From the NCBI RefSeq assembly GCF_016724845.1, contig NZ_CP068082.1, forward strand, positions 2,356,001-2,420,000: a DNA stretch of 64,000 nucleotides, written 5' to 3'. Source of the DNA: Sphingobacterium spiritivorum (GTDB lineage: Bacteria > Bacteroidota > Bacteroidia > Sphingobacteriales > Sphingobacteriaceae). Under the pieces are notes generated by a model, which saw only the letters and a program-made list of their open reading frames with translations, searched no databases and had not been told where the DNA came from. Both the position numbers and the translations under genes were made by a program. Shown here piece after piece: positions 36,806 through 45,231 of the stretch. How positions within the stretch are numbered: position 1 is the stretch's first letter; each line of letters begins with the position of its first letter.

Positions 36806-36815
36806 TGTGTCAAAA

Positions 36816-38657
36816 ATGAAAATAAGTAAAAAAATCATATATACAATGCTTGCTACTACAGTTGGTTTAGCAAGCTGTAATAAAGATGTTCTGGACAGAC
36901 CCGAGAAAACAAAAGTTATAGATAAAGATTTTTGGAGAAATCAGGGAGATGTAAAGTTATACGCCAATGACTTTTACACCAATTACTTTGTGGGATACAA
37001 CTCCGGGTTCGGAACTGCATATGCACCCATGACCGGTTATACAATGGCAGATGATTTCACGTCAGAAGGAACGCAGACCGGATTTGAAGCGACTGTCCCT
37101 GCTACCAGAGGTTCTACATCAGAAGTTCCTGCGATTCTCTCTCAGCAATACGGCGGAGGACCCAACTGGAATTTTGCGTGGGTTCGCAAAGCAAATGTCA
37201 TGATTAACAGACTGGACAATCAGGCTAAAGCAAATCTTTCTCAGGAAGAGTATAATCACTGGATGGCAGTGGCTAGATTCTTCAGAGGTTTTGAATATTC
37301 CAGATTAACCAGTGTCTTCGGAGATGTTCCATACTATGACGCACCTGTGGATCCTACAGATCAGGCCTCTATGTACAAAGAACGTACGCCTAGAGGAGAA
37401 GTAATGGATCGTGTGTACGATGACTTTAAATATGTGCTGGCTAATATGCGTCTGGACGATGGTGCACAGTACGTAAATCGTTATGCGGCGGCGGCACTCA
37501 TTTCTAATATGATGTTATTCGAAGGGTCATGGCAGCATTATCACGGTCTGGACGCAACAAGAGCTAAAAAATATCTGGAATTAGCTGTTGAAGCAGCTCA
37601 GTTTGTAATGGATAGCGGAAAATGGCGTTTTAATAATGACTTCAAAAGTCTCTTTGCGTCTGATAATCTGGCAACCAATACAGAGGTTATATTTTACAGA
37701 TCCTATGATGATGTGTTGAAAGTAACACATGCTGTATCTTCTTACAGCAATGGTACGGAAGGTCAGCCTCGTGGTGCTAATCTGGATCTGTTGAAAGCAT
37801 TTATCTGTAACGATGGTCAGACATGGCAAAATTCTACAGTTGCAAATGCAAAGGATTTTACACTGAAAAATCTGGCAAAAACAAGAGATCCGCGTTTCGA
37901 AGCCACATTTATGGATACGGTGAATACAGCATCTTCCACGATGGCTTATGCGCACAAATTTGCAGGAAGAGATGCATTGACTTATATCGGTAAGACCTAT
38001 CCGGCTAAATGGGGTAGTAATACAAATGTCAGTGATGCACCTGTTGTACGCCTTGGTGAAGTAGTGCTAAACTGGATCGAAGCAAAACAGATCCTGGCAG
38101 AAAAATTTGGTGGTGCGGCAGTGACTCAGGCAGATCTGGATAAGTCGATCAATGCGATCCGTAATCGTCCTTTAGATACAGAAGCAACAAATAAGGGTGT
38201 AAAGAAAACAGCTCCTTTAACTCTGGCAAATCTACCTAATGATCCTACCCGTGACGGAGAGATTTCCCAATTGATGTGGGAAATCCGCAGAGAAAGACGC
38301 ATGGAATTTGTTTATGAATACGCACGTATCAATGATATCAGACGGTGGAAGAAATTAAACTATATGAATTTTGTAAAAGAAGATTACAGTTTAGGACCAT
38401 GGGTAAATGTGAAAAAAGATTTGCCAAACCGATTGACAGCAACTTATAGAAATGTACTGAAAGTAAAAAATGCAAACGGACAGATTATTACATATGACGG
38501 TAACAATGCAGATGCGTTGGTCGGGTATTATGTAGTGGCGAGATTTGCAAATCGTGTTGCTTTTACAGACAGAGCTTATTTAGCTCCTGTGGGCTTAAAT
38601 CAGATACAACAATATACCGAGTTAGGCTATACACTGGCTCAGACACCAGGTTGGTAA
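36816..38657 (+). CDS. SusD/RagB-family outer-membrane lipoprotein (PUL E)
   Basis: 613 residues from ATG 36816 (a GTG at 36807 is also in frame). Lipobox GLASC, followed by NKDVLDRPEKTKVIDKDFW, the classic RagB-type start. TPR-like helices (ARFFRGFEYSRLTSVFGDVP) and the C-terminal WEIRRERRMEFVYEYARINDIRRW signature are both complete. It starts 10 bases after susC. As the larger SusD class it caps the long SusC. A hairpin 24 bases past the stop may reduce read-through into namZ. Confidence 0.95.
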   Translation: MKISKKIIYTMLATTVGLASCNKDVLDRPEKTKVIDKDFWRNQGDVKLYANDFYTNYFVGYNSGFGTAYAPMTGYTMADDFTSEGTQTGFEATVPATRGSTSEVPAILSQQYGGGPNWNFAWVRKANVMINRLDNQAKANLSQEEYNHWMAVARFFRGFEYSRLTSVFGDVPYYDAPVDPTDQASMYKERTPRGEVMDRVYDDFKYVLANMRLDDGAQYVNRYAAAALISNMMLFEGSWQHYHGLDATRAKKYLELAVEAAQFVMDSGKWRFNNDFKSLFASDNLATNTEVIFYRSYDDVLKVTHAVSSYSNGTEGQPRGANLDLLKAFICNDGQTWQNSTVANAKDFTLKNLAKTRDPRFEATFMDTVNTASSTMAYAHKFAGRDALTYIGKTYPAKWGSNTNVSDAPVVRLGEVVLNWIEAKQILAEKFGGAAVTQADLDKSINAIRNRPLDTEATNKGVKKTAPLTLANLPNDPTRDGEISQLMWEIRRERRMEFVYEYARINDIRRWKKLNYMNFVKEDYSLGPWVNVKKDLPNRLTATYRNVLKVKNANGQIITYDGNNADALVGYYVVARFANRVAFTDRAYLAPVGLNQIQQYTELGYTLAQTPGW

Positions 38658-38681
38658 TTATTTAAACAATTATAAATATAC

Positions 38682-38713
38682 AACACCAAGAGAACCAAAT
38701 CTCTTGGTGTTTT
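38682..38713 (+). terminator. Intra-operon hairpin between susD and namZ (attenuator-like)
   Basis: A 12-bp perfect stem (AACACCAAGAGA/TCTCTTGGTGTT) with a six-base loop and a short T4 tail, ending ten bases before the namZ ATG. It is strong enough to terminate partly, which would keep susCD mRNA far above that of the downstream enzymes. Confidence 0.6.
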
Positions 38714-38722
38714 CTACTGCTT

Positions 38723-39952
38723 ATGAAAAAACTATTTACATTATCACTTATCACTGTGGTACTGATGCAGAACGCCTGTACTTCAGCTTCAAAACAAGCG
38801 GCGGTAAGAAATGATTCTGTTGCACAGACCACTGTTGCTTCATCTCCTCTTCCCGGAGCTGATCAGCTATCTGCTTATCTGCCTTTGCTGAAAGGCAAGA
38901 AAGTAGGTTTGATGGGGAATCAGACATCTATTGTCGGAAAAGATAAGGAACATCTTGTCGATGTGCTGTTAAGAGAGAAGGTAAATTTGAAATTCGGATT
39001 TGCTCCTGAACATGGTTTCCGCGGAAATGTGGAGCGTGGTGAAAAAGTAAGCAATGATGTAGACCAGAAAACAGGTCTTCCGTTATACACCCTATATGGA
39101 GGTAATGAGAAGCAGGACTCCATTGTGAAGTCTGTAGATGTCATGATATTTGATCTGCAGGATGTGGGTGCTCGCTTTTATACATACATCACCTCTCTGC
39201 ATCGTGTGATGGAATTATGCGCTAAACATAACAAAGAGCTGATCGTACTGGACAGACCTAATCCAAACGGAGATCAGGTGGATGGTCCGGTCAGAAAAGA
39301 TGATAAATTCAAATCAAATGTCTCTTTTCATAAGATTGCTATGATTCACGGACTGACAGTGGGTGAACTGGCACATATGATCAATGGAGAGAAATGGCTG
39401 GAGAAGGGAAAGCAATGTAAAGTAACGGTCATTCCGGTTAAGAACTATGATCACAAAACGATGTATGATCTGCCCGTTATTCCGTCCCCTAGCCTTCCGA
39501 ATCATCTTTCCGTACGTCTGTATACTTCTCTGTGTCTGTTCGAAGGAACAGATATTTCAGTTGGTCGCGGCACAGACTGGCCTTTTCAGGTGGTAGGATA
39601 TACGGATCCTGTATATGGTCAGTTTACATTTACACCAAGTGAGCGCGCCGGAATGGTAAAACATGTGGAAGGAAAAGGAACAACCAATTACGGCATTGAC
39701 CTTAGAAACCTAAATCCGGATGAACAGAAGTTTACGCTTAAATATATTCTTCACTTCTATGATAAGATGCCGGATAAATCCAAATTCTTTGCGCGTGCAG
39801 AATTTTTTGATAAGCTGGCTGGTACCGACGAATTAAGGAAGCAGATTCTGGCCGGAAAATCAGAACAACAAATCCGTGATTCCTGGAAGCAGGAGCTGAG
39901 TGATTATAAAAAGATGCGTAAGCAATATTTGCTGTATCCTGATTTTGAATAA
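38723..39952 (+). CDS. namZ: DUF1343/NamZ-family exo-beta-N-acetylmuramidase lipoprotein
   Basis: 409 residues; lipobox of the form QNAC at about residue 19, then a Ser/Ala linker. The DUF1343 domain (about 55-409) is complete: GLMGNQTSIVG, APEHGFRGNVERGE with the conserved Glu, TLYGGN, MIFDLQDVGARFYTYI, LDRPNPNGDQVDGPV, MIHGLTVGELA, PSPSLPN, ISVGRGTDWPFQVVG. The characterised member (Bacillus subtilis NamZ, CAZy GH171) releases MurNAc from the non-reducing ends of peptidoglycan chains. Here the protein would act on imported or surface-held muroglycans, and MurNAc would then move on to the symporter and MurQ encoded downstream. Symbol assigned by family, not by experiment. Confidence 0.85.
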   Translation: MKKLFTLSLITVVLMQNACTSASKQAAVRNDSVAQTTVASSPLPGADQLSAYLPLLKGKKVGLMGNQTSIVGKDKEHLVDVLLREKVNLKFGFAPEHGFRGNVERGEKVSNDVDQKTGLPLYTLYGGNEKQDSIVKSVDVMIFDLQDVGARFYTYITSLHRVMELCAKHNKELIVLDRPNPNGDQVDGPVRKDDKFKSNVSFHKIAMIHGLTVGELAHMINGEKWLEKGKQCKVTVIPVKNYDHKTMYDLPVIPSPSLPNHLSVRLYTSLCLFEGTDISVGRGTDWPFQVVGYTDPVYGQFTFTPSERAGMVKHVEGKGTTNYGIDLRNLNPDEQKFTLKYILHFYDKMPDKSKFFARAEFFDKLAGTDELRKQILAGKSEQQIRDSWKQELSDYKKMRKQYLLYPDFE

Positions 39953-39964
39953 AAAGCCACAAAA

Positions 39965-41830
39965 ATGAAAAACATGCCTACTAAATCTATATTTATTGCT
40001 CTTTGTCTTCTTGTTGCACAAAGTCTTTCTGCTCAATCATTCAGATTTGCACATGTGACTGATACGCATGTTGGAGGAGCAACAGGAGCGGATGACTTAC
40101 GCCGGACGGTCAAGGATCTGAATGCGCAGCAGCAACTGGATTTTGTTATTCTCTCGGGCGATATAACGGAATTTGGTGCAGATGCAGAATTAAAATTAGC
40201 TAAGCAGATTCTGGATAGCCTGCAGTTGCCCTGGTATGTCATACCTGGCAATCATGACGGTAACTGGTCCGAAAATGGCGCAAATACATTCAGAACAGTA
40301 TTTGGAGGAGAGACATTTTTTTTCAGACATAAAGGCTACATGTTCATGGGGACCAACTCAGGACCCAATATGCGTATGAGTCCCGGTCAGATCCCAAGAG
40401 AAAATCTGGTGTGGATGGATTCGGTCTTTAAAGCAAATCCCGATACGCAGACGCCACTGATATATATCAATCATTATCCGCAGGATTCATCACTCAACAA
40501 TTGGTTTGAAGCAATAGATCGTGTGAAGAAAAGGAATGTACAACTGGCATTTTGTGGTCACGGACACGCGAATGTAAAATATAACTGGGAAGGTATTCCC
40601 GGTATAATGGGAAGATCAAATCTTCGTGCAAAGGATAGCATCGGAGGATACAATATTGTAACCATAGGAGACGGAAAAGCGGTTTATCAGGTAAAGAAAC
40701 CGGGGCAGGCCCCGGAATCTGCCTGGGCAACTGTAGAATTGAAAGATCATCAGTTTGCGACAGATAAAACAGTCTATCCCAGACCTGATTATACAGTCAA
40801 TACAAAGTACAGTGATAAAGTAAAGGTGAATTGGGTGTTTGAAGATGCCGGTGATATAGGTGCAGGTATGAACAGCTATAAAGATCTTATTATTACAGCC
40901 AATACACTTGGTGAAATCATAGCCTTAAATAACAAGACAGGGAAAAAAGTATGGACTTTTTCTACAAAAGGAAAAGTCTATTCTACTCCTGCCGTATGGA
41001 GAAATACGATTGTTGTAGGATCATCGGATCACAGCATTTATGGTATTAATGCCAACAACGGAAAGCTGAAATGGAAAATAGATACAGAAAAATCTGTGTT
41101 AGGATCGCCTGCAGTACATAATGGAACGGCTTACATAGGTGGGTCTGATGGAAAGTTCAGAGCTGTAGATATTAGCACCGGAGCTGTAAAATGGACTTTT
41201 GAACAGGTAAAGGGATATGTTTCGACCCTGCCAACTCTGTATAAAGACAAGGTTATCTTCGGATCCTGGGGAAATGGTTTTTATGCCTTGAATACTGCAG
41301 ATGGAAAATTAGCCTGGGAATGGAACAACGGGCATGCTAACCGTATGTTTTCTGCTGCAGCCTGCTACCCTGTCGCTATTCACGATCGTATCTTCGTGGT
41401 TGCTCCGGATAGATTTATGACAGCATTGGATGCTTCAGACGGTCATATTATATGGAGAGCTAAAAAAGATCCTTATCGTGTAAGAGAATCAATGGGCTTA
41501 TCAAAAGATGGTCAGCATGTATACGTTAAAACTATGGATGGGCAACTGTTGGGTATCTCAAGCCGTGCCGATAGTATGGACATTGCCTGGCAGTCAAAGT
41601 TACAATTGCCTTACGAACTTACTCCGTCTGCAATCGTGTCAGCAGGACGTTACGTGTTTGTGCCAAGTCAATCAGGGCTGGTTTCAGCAGTTAATGCGAA
41701 GTCCGGAGAAATAGAATGGCAATATAAAATTTCAAATGGTATGGTTAATCCTATATTAGTAAGCAAAAAAAATAGTATTATTGCAAGTACAATGGACGGT
41801 AAAGTTGTTTCGCTGTCATATCAACCTTAA
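39965..41830 (+). CDS. Periplasmic metallophosphatase fused to a PQQ-type beta-propeller
   Basis: 621 residues, Sec signal (1-23, ending SLSAQS). Residues 25-260 form a calcineurin-like phosphoesterase with all five metal motifs: FAHVTDTHVGG (DxH), SGDITEFG (GD), GNHDG (GNHD), a His in YINHYP, and CGHGHAN (GHxH). Residues about 290-620 are PQQ/WD-like propeller blades (IIALNNKTGKKVWTFSTKG, IYGINANNGKLKW, LLGISSRADSMDIAW, VSAVNAKSGEIEW). The enzyme part would cut phosphomono- or diesters in the periplasm; the propeller probably binds a partner or glycan. It sits 12 bases after namZ in PUL E, which suggests a phosphate-bearing substrate such as a muropeptide- or teichoic-acid-linked glycan. Confidence 0.85.
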   Translation: MKNMPTKSIFIALCLLVAQSLSAQSFRFAHVTDTHVGGATGADDLRRTVKDLNAQQQLDFVILSGDITEFGADAELKLAKQILDSLQLPWYVIPGNHDGNWSENGANTFRTVFGGETFFFRHKGYMFMGTNSGPNMRMSPGQIPRENLVWMDSVFKANPDTQTPLIYINHYPQDSSLNNWFEAIDRVKKRNVQLAFCGHGHANVKYNWEGIPGIMGRSNLRAKDSIGGYNIVTIGDGKAVYQVKKPGQAPESAWATVELKDHQFATDKTVYPRPDYTVNTKYSDKVKVNWVFEDAGDIGAGMNSYKDLIITANTLGEIIALNNKTGKKVWTFSTKGKVYSTPAVWRNTIVVGSSDHSIYGINANNGKLKWKIDTEKSVLGSPAVHNGTAYIGGSDGKFRAVDISTGAVKWTFEQVKGYVSTLPTLYKDKVIFGSWGNGFYALNTADGKLAWEWNNGHANRMFSAAACYPVAIHDRIFVVAPDRFMTALDASDGHIIWRAKKDPYRVRESMGLSKDGQHVYVKTMDGQLLGISSRADSMDIAWQSKLQLPYELTPSAIVSAGRYVFVPSQSGLVSAVNAKSGEIEWQYKISNGMVNPILVSKKNSIIASTMDGKVVSLSYQP

Positions 41831-41848
41831 TCACTGAAAATATCAAAG

Positions 41849-44350
41849 ATGACATTAACACATAAACATAAGCAAAAAATCATGCAGATAGCCATGCTGT
41901 TTTGTGCTGTTTTGTGTTTTAATCTTGCTAAATCACAAGAAAAATCTTGGATTCGTATTAATCAGATAGGCTATACCCCGCAGGCCGTCAAGGTGGCTGT
42001 GTGGGTTTCAAAAGAGCAATCGGTCCCTCATAAATTTGAGTTGATCAATGTGCGCACACAAAAAACAGTCTTTAAAAATAGTACCGGCAAAAATTTCGGA
42101 GCTTACGGGCCGTTTCTCCATTCTCTTCGCTTAGATTTTTCTGTGTTCCGGGAAGAGGGCGAATATTATATTAAGGCAGGTAAGGCCGTTTCCCCTACAT
42201 TTAAGATTAATAAAAATGTCTATAAAGGCACTGCAGATTTTGCTCTGCGTTATATGAGGCAACAACGTACACTTTTCAATCCGTTCTTACAGGATAGCTG
42301 TCATACCCATGACGGATTTACGATGTATGCCGGAAAGGCCGGGCTTCCGGACAGTACGCAGATCGATGCAGGAGGAGGCTGGCATGATGCATCCGATTAC
42401 CTTCAGTATTCAACTACTTCTGCGAATGCAACATATCATCTGCTGGCTGCTTACCGTGATTTTCCGCATGTTTTTGAAGATACCAAACAAGCCAACGGAC
42501 TGGTGGGTAAAAATGGCATTGCCGATGTTCTGGATGAAGCAAAATGGGGGCTGGACTGGCTCCTGAAAATGCATCCTCAGCCACATCTGATGTTTAATCA
42601 GATCGCTGATGACAGGGATCACACAAATATGCGTATTCCCAAAGAAGACCCGTTTTATGGAAGAGGATTCGAACGCCCGGTTTACTTTATTGACGGCGAA
42701 CCACAGCAACGCGGGAAATTTATGAACAATACTACCGGTACAAGTTCTACAGCAGCTAAGTTTTCCAGTGCATTTACATTAGGCAGTACCTTATTTCAGT
42801 CTGTTGACCCCGGATATTCCGGTGCACTGCAGGACAAAGCAAAATCAGCTCTGGAATATGCTTATATAAAACCGGGAGTGACACAGACCGTTTCTGTCAA
42901 ATCTCCTTATATCTATGCAGAAGACAATTGGGTAGATGATATGGAGCTGGCGTCAGCTCTGATGTTTTCCAAGACAGGAGATCAGACATATGCGAGAAAA
43001 GCATTGGATTTCGCAGAGCAGGAAAAAGTAACTCCCTGGATGATCAGAGATACAGCGAGTCATTATCAATATTATCCTTTTATTAATCTTGGTCACTACG
43101 AATTAGCTAAATCGTTAAAAGGAGATGAACAGAAACAAGTGATTGCATTTTATAAAGAAGGTATAGATGAGGTGTGGTCACGGGCAAAGGAAAATGCCTT
43201 CTACCGCGGCGTACCTTTCATCTGGTGCAGTAATAATCTTACCGTTTCATTTGCTATACAATGTAAATGGTATCGGGATATCAGTAAGGATTCTTCCTAT
43301 GCCGCTTTAGAGCAGGCCAATATCGATTGGTTATTTGGTGTCAATCCATGGGGTACAAGTATGGTTTACGGTCTTCCGGCTGATGGAGATACTCCGGTTG
43401 ATCCACACTCCGCATTTACAAAGATTGGAAACTATCCTATCGATGGCGGATTGGTAGACGGACCTGTATATTCTTCTATATTCAATAATCTGATCGGGAT
43501 CAAATTGAATGAAGAAGATGAATATGCCGAATTCCAGAGTGAGCTGGCTGTCTATCATGATGATTATGGTGACTACAGTACAAATGAACCAACAATGGAT
43601 GGAACGGCTTCGCTGGTGTATTTGTTAGCAGCTCAGGAAGAGGATAGCCATCATGTGGTAAAAGATAACTACGGTGCGATTATAAAAGGTGATCCGGCCA
43701 AAAAGAATATTTCATTAGTCTTTACAGCAGATGAATTCTATGATGGAGCGACTTCCATTCTGGAAACATTGAAAAAAGAAAAGGTTCAGGGCTCGTTCTT
43801 TGTTACCGGTCGCTTTCTGGATAACCCGAATACCGATGGTATCACGAAAGAGATTGTTAAAAGGGGGCATTATTTAGCGCCTCATTCCGATCAGCATTTG
43901 TTGTACTGCGACTGGGAAGACCGCCAGCATACACGGGTTTCAAAAGAGGAATTTACTCAGGATCTGAATAATAATTTTCAGAAAATGAAAAAATATGGAG
44001 TGAAGAGAGATGTTGCCAGATATTTCTTACCTTCATATGAGTGGTATAATGCAGACATTGTTTCATGGGCAGGACAGGAAGGAATTCAGGTTGTAAATTT
44101 TACGCCTGGGTTAAGAACGGCTGCAGATTATACGTATCCGGAATTGGGTAACCGTTATCTGGATTCAGAAACTATTTACAATCAATTGATTGAAAAGGAA
44201 CAAAAAGAAGGATTAAACGGATACATTATATTAGTACATTTGGGGACGGATCCGAAGCGTAAGGATAAATTTTATACTTTGCTACCTCGTCTGATTAAAG
44301 AATTAAGAAAAAAAGATTACCATTTTAAAGTGATAAACGACATGCTGTAA
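41849..44350 (+). CDS. GH9 glycoside hydrolase fused to a polysaccharide-deacetylase-like domain
   Basis: 833 residues, signal peptide (ATG at 41849 or 41882). Parts in order: an Ig-like CelD_N domain (about 30-120, IRINQIGYTPQAVKVAV), a GH9 (alpha/alpha)6 barrel (about 130-600) with catalytic Asp pair in DAGGGWHDASDYLQY (about 173-187) and acid Glu in STNEPTMDGTASLVYLL (about 580), and a C-terminal NodB/CE4-like domain (about 618-833). The latter has FTADEFYDGA in place of the usual TFDDG, a good HSDQH metal motif, and GYIILVHLGTDP. GH9 includes cellulases and exo-glucosaminidases; in this operon an amino-sugar glycan, with N-deacetylation by the second domain, is most likely. Deacetylase activity is uncertain given the altered first motif. 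Confidence 0.85.
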   Translation: MTLTHKHKQKIMQIAMLFCAVLCFNLAKSQEKSWIRINQIGYTPQAVKVAVWVSKEQSVPHKFELINVRTQKTVFKNSTGKNFGAYGPFLHSLRLDFSVFREEGEYYIKAGKAVSPTFKINKNVYKGTADFALRYMRQQRTLFNPFLQDSCHTHDGFTMYAGKAGLPDSTQIDAGGGWHDASDYLQYSTTSANATYHLLAAYRDFPHVFEDTKQANGLVGKNGIADVLDEAKWGLDWLLKMHPQPHLMFNQIADDRDHTNMRIPKEDPFYGRGFERPVYFIDGEPQQRGKFMNNTTGTSSTAAKFSSAFTLGSTLFQSVDPGYSGALQDKAKSALEYAYIKPGVTQTVSVKSPYIYAEDNWVDDMELASALMFSKTGDQTYARKALDFAEQEKVTPWMIRDTASHYQYYPFINLGHYELAKSLKGDEQKQVIAFYKEGIDEVWSRAKENAFYRGVPFIWCSNNLTVSFAIQCKWYRDISKDSSYAALEQANIDWLFGVNPWGTSMVYGLPADGDTPVDPHSAFTKIGNYPIDGGLVDGPVYSSIFNNLIGIKLNEEDEYAEFQSELAVYHDDYGDYSTNEPTMDGTASLVYLLAAQEEDSHHVVKDNYGAIIKGDPAKKNISLVFTADEFYDGATSILETLKKEKVQGSFFVTGRFLDNPNTDGITKEIVKRGHYLAPHSDQHLLYCDWEDRQHTRVSKEEFTQDLNNNFQKMKKYGVKRDVARYFLPSYEWYNADIVSWAGQEGIQVVNFTPGLRTAADYTYPELGNRYLDSETIYNQLIEKEQKEGLNGYIILVHLGTDPKRKDKFYTLLPRLIKELRKKDYHFKVINDML

Positions 44351-44390
44351 CGTAGCGCAGCATATACAAGTGATTAAGACAATGATAAAG

Positions 44391-45203
44391 ATGATTAACA
44401 CCACGGAGAAAGAATCCAACTATCAGGACCTGGACAAAATGTCTGTACACGAATTGTTAACCAATATAAATGCAGAGGATAATACAGTCCCTTTAGCTGT
44501 AGAAAGAGCAATTCCTCAGATTGAAAAGCTCGTAACGGCAACGGTAGAGAAAATGAAAACCGGAGGACGTCTTTTCTATATCGGAGCAGGCACCAGTGGC
44601 CGTCTGGGTATACTGGATGCTTCGGAATGCCCTCCAACATTCGGGGTGCCGTTTGACTGGATTATCGGATTGATCGCTGGTGGTGATACGGCTATACGTA
44701 AAGCCGTGGAATTTGCAGAAGATGATATCGAGCAGGCTTGGAAAGATCTGGAAGAATACGGTGTAAACGAAAAAGACGTAGTGATCGGTATCGCTGCATC
44801 CGGAACTACTCCGTATGTCATCGGTGGATTGACTACAGCCAATGAAAAGGGATTAATCACAGGATGTATTGTTTGTAACGGAGGATCCCCGATCGCTGCG
44901 GTAGCACAGTTACCAGTCGAAGTGATTGTAGGCCCTGAGTTTGTAACAGGATCTACACGTATGAAAGCCGGAACTGCACAGAAGTTGGTTCTCAATATGT
45001 TAAGTACATCTATCATGATCCGGTTAGGGCGTGTCAAAGGTAATAAAATGGTCGATATGCAGTTGTCCAATCACAAATTGGTTGCCAGAGGAGTTCGTAT
45101 CATTATGGATGAAACAGGGGCTGATGAATTAACGGCATCAGAATTACTGGAAGAATTTGGAAATGTCCGCAAGGCAATAGAGAATTATGTAAGTAAAGGA
45201 TAA
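44391..45203 (+). CDS. murQ: N-acetylmuramic acid 6-phosphate etherase
   Basis: 270 residues from ATG 44391 (MINTTEKES, the usual Bacteroidota start); a GTG at 44370 and an ATG at 44382 are also in frame. A single SIS domain with the family signatures GGRLFYIGAGTSGRLG, LDASECPPTFG with the conserved Glu, IAASGTTPYV and TGSTRMKAGTAQK. It splits the lactyl ether of MurNAc-6-P, giving GlcNAc-6-P and D-lactate in the cytoplasm; NagA (9157-10281) then deacetylates the product. It is slightly short against E. coli MurQ (298) at the C-terminus. Its place right after the glycan-cutting enzymes and before a symporter is the strongest evidence that PUL E handles muramic acid. Confidence 0.94.
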   Translation: MINTTEKESNYQDLDKMSVHELLTNINAEDNTVPLAVERAIPQIEKLVTATVEKMKTGGRLFYIGAGTSGRLGILDASECPPTFGVPFDWIIGLIAGGDTAIRKAVEFAEDDIEQAWKDLEEYGVNEKDVVIGIAASGTTPYVIGGLTTANEKGLITGCIVCNGGSPIAAVAQLPVEVIVGPEFVTGSTRMKAGTAQKLVLNMLSTSIMIRLGRVKGNKMVDMQLSNHKLVARGVRIIMDETGADELTASELLEEFGNVRKAIENYVSKG

Positions 45204-45231
45204 CGAACACTAAAACAATCAAACTAAACAC

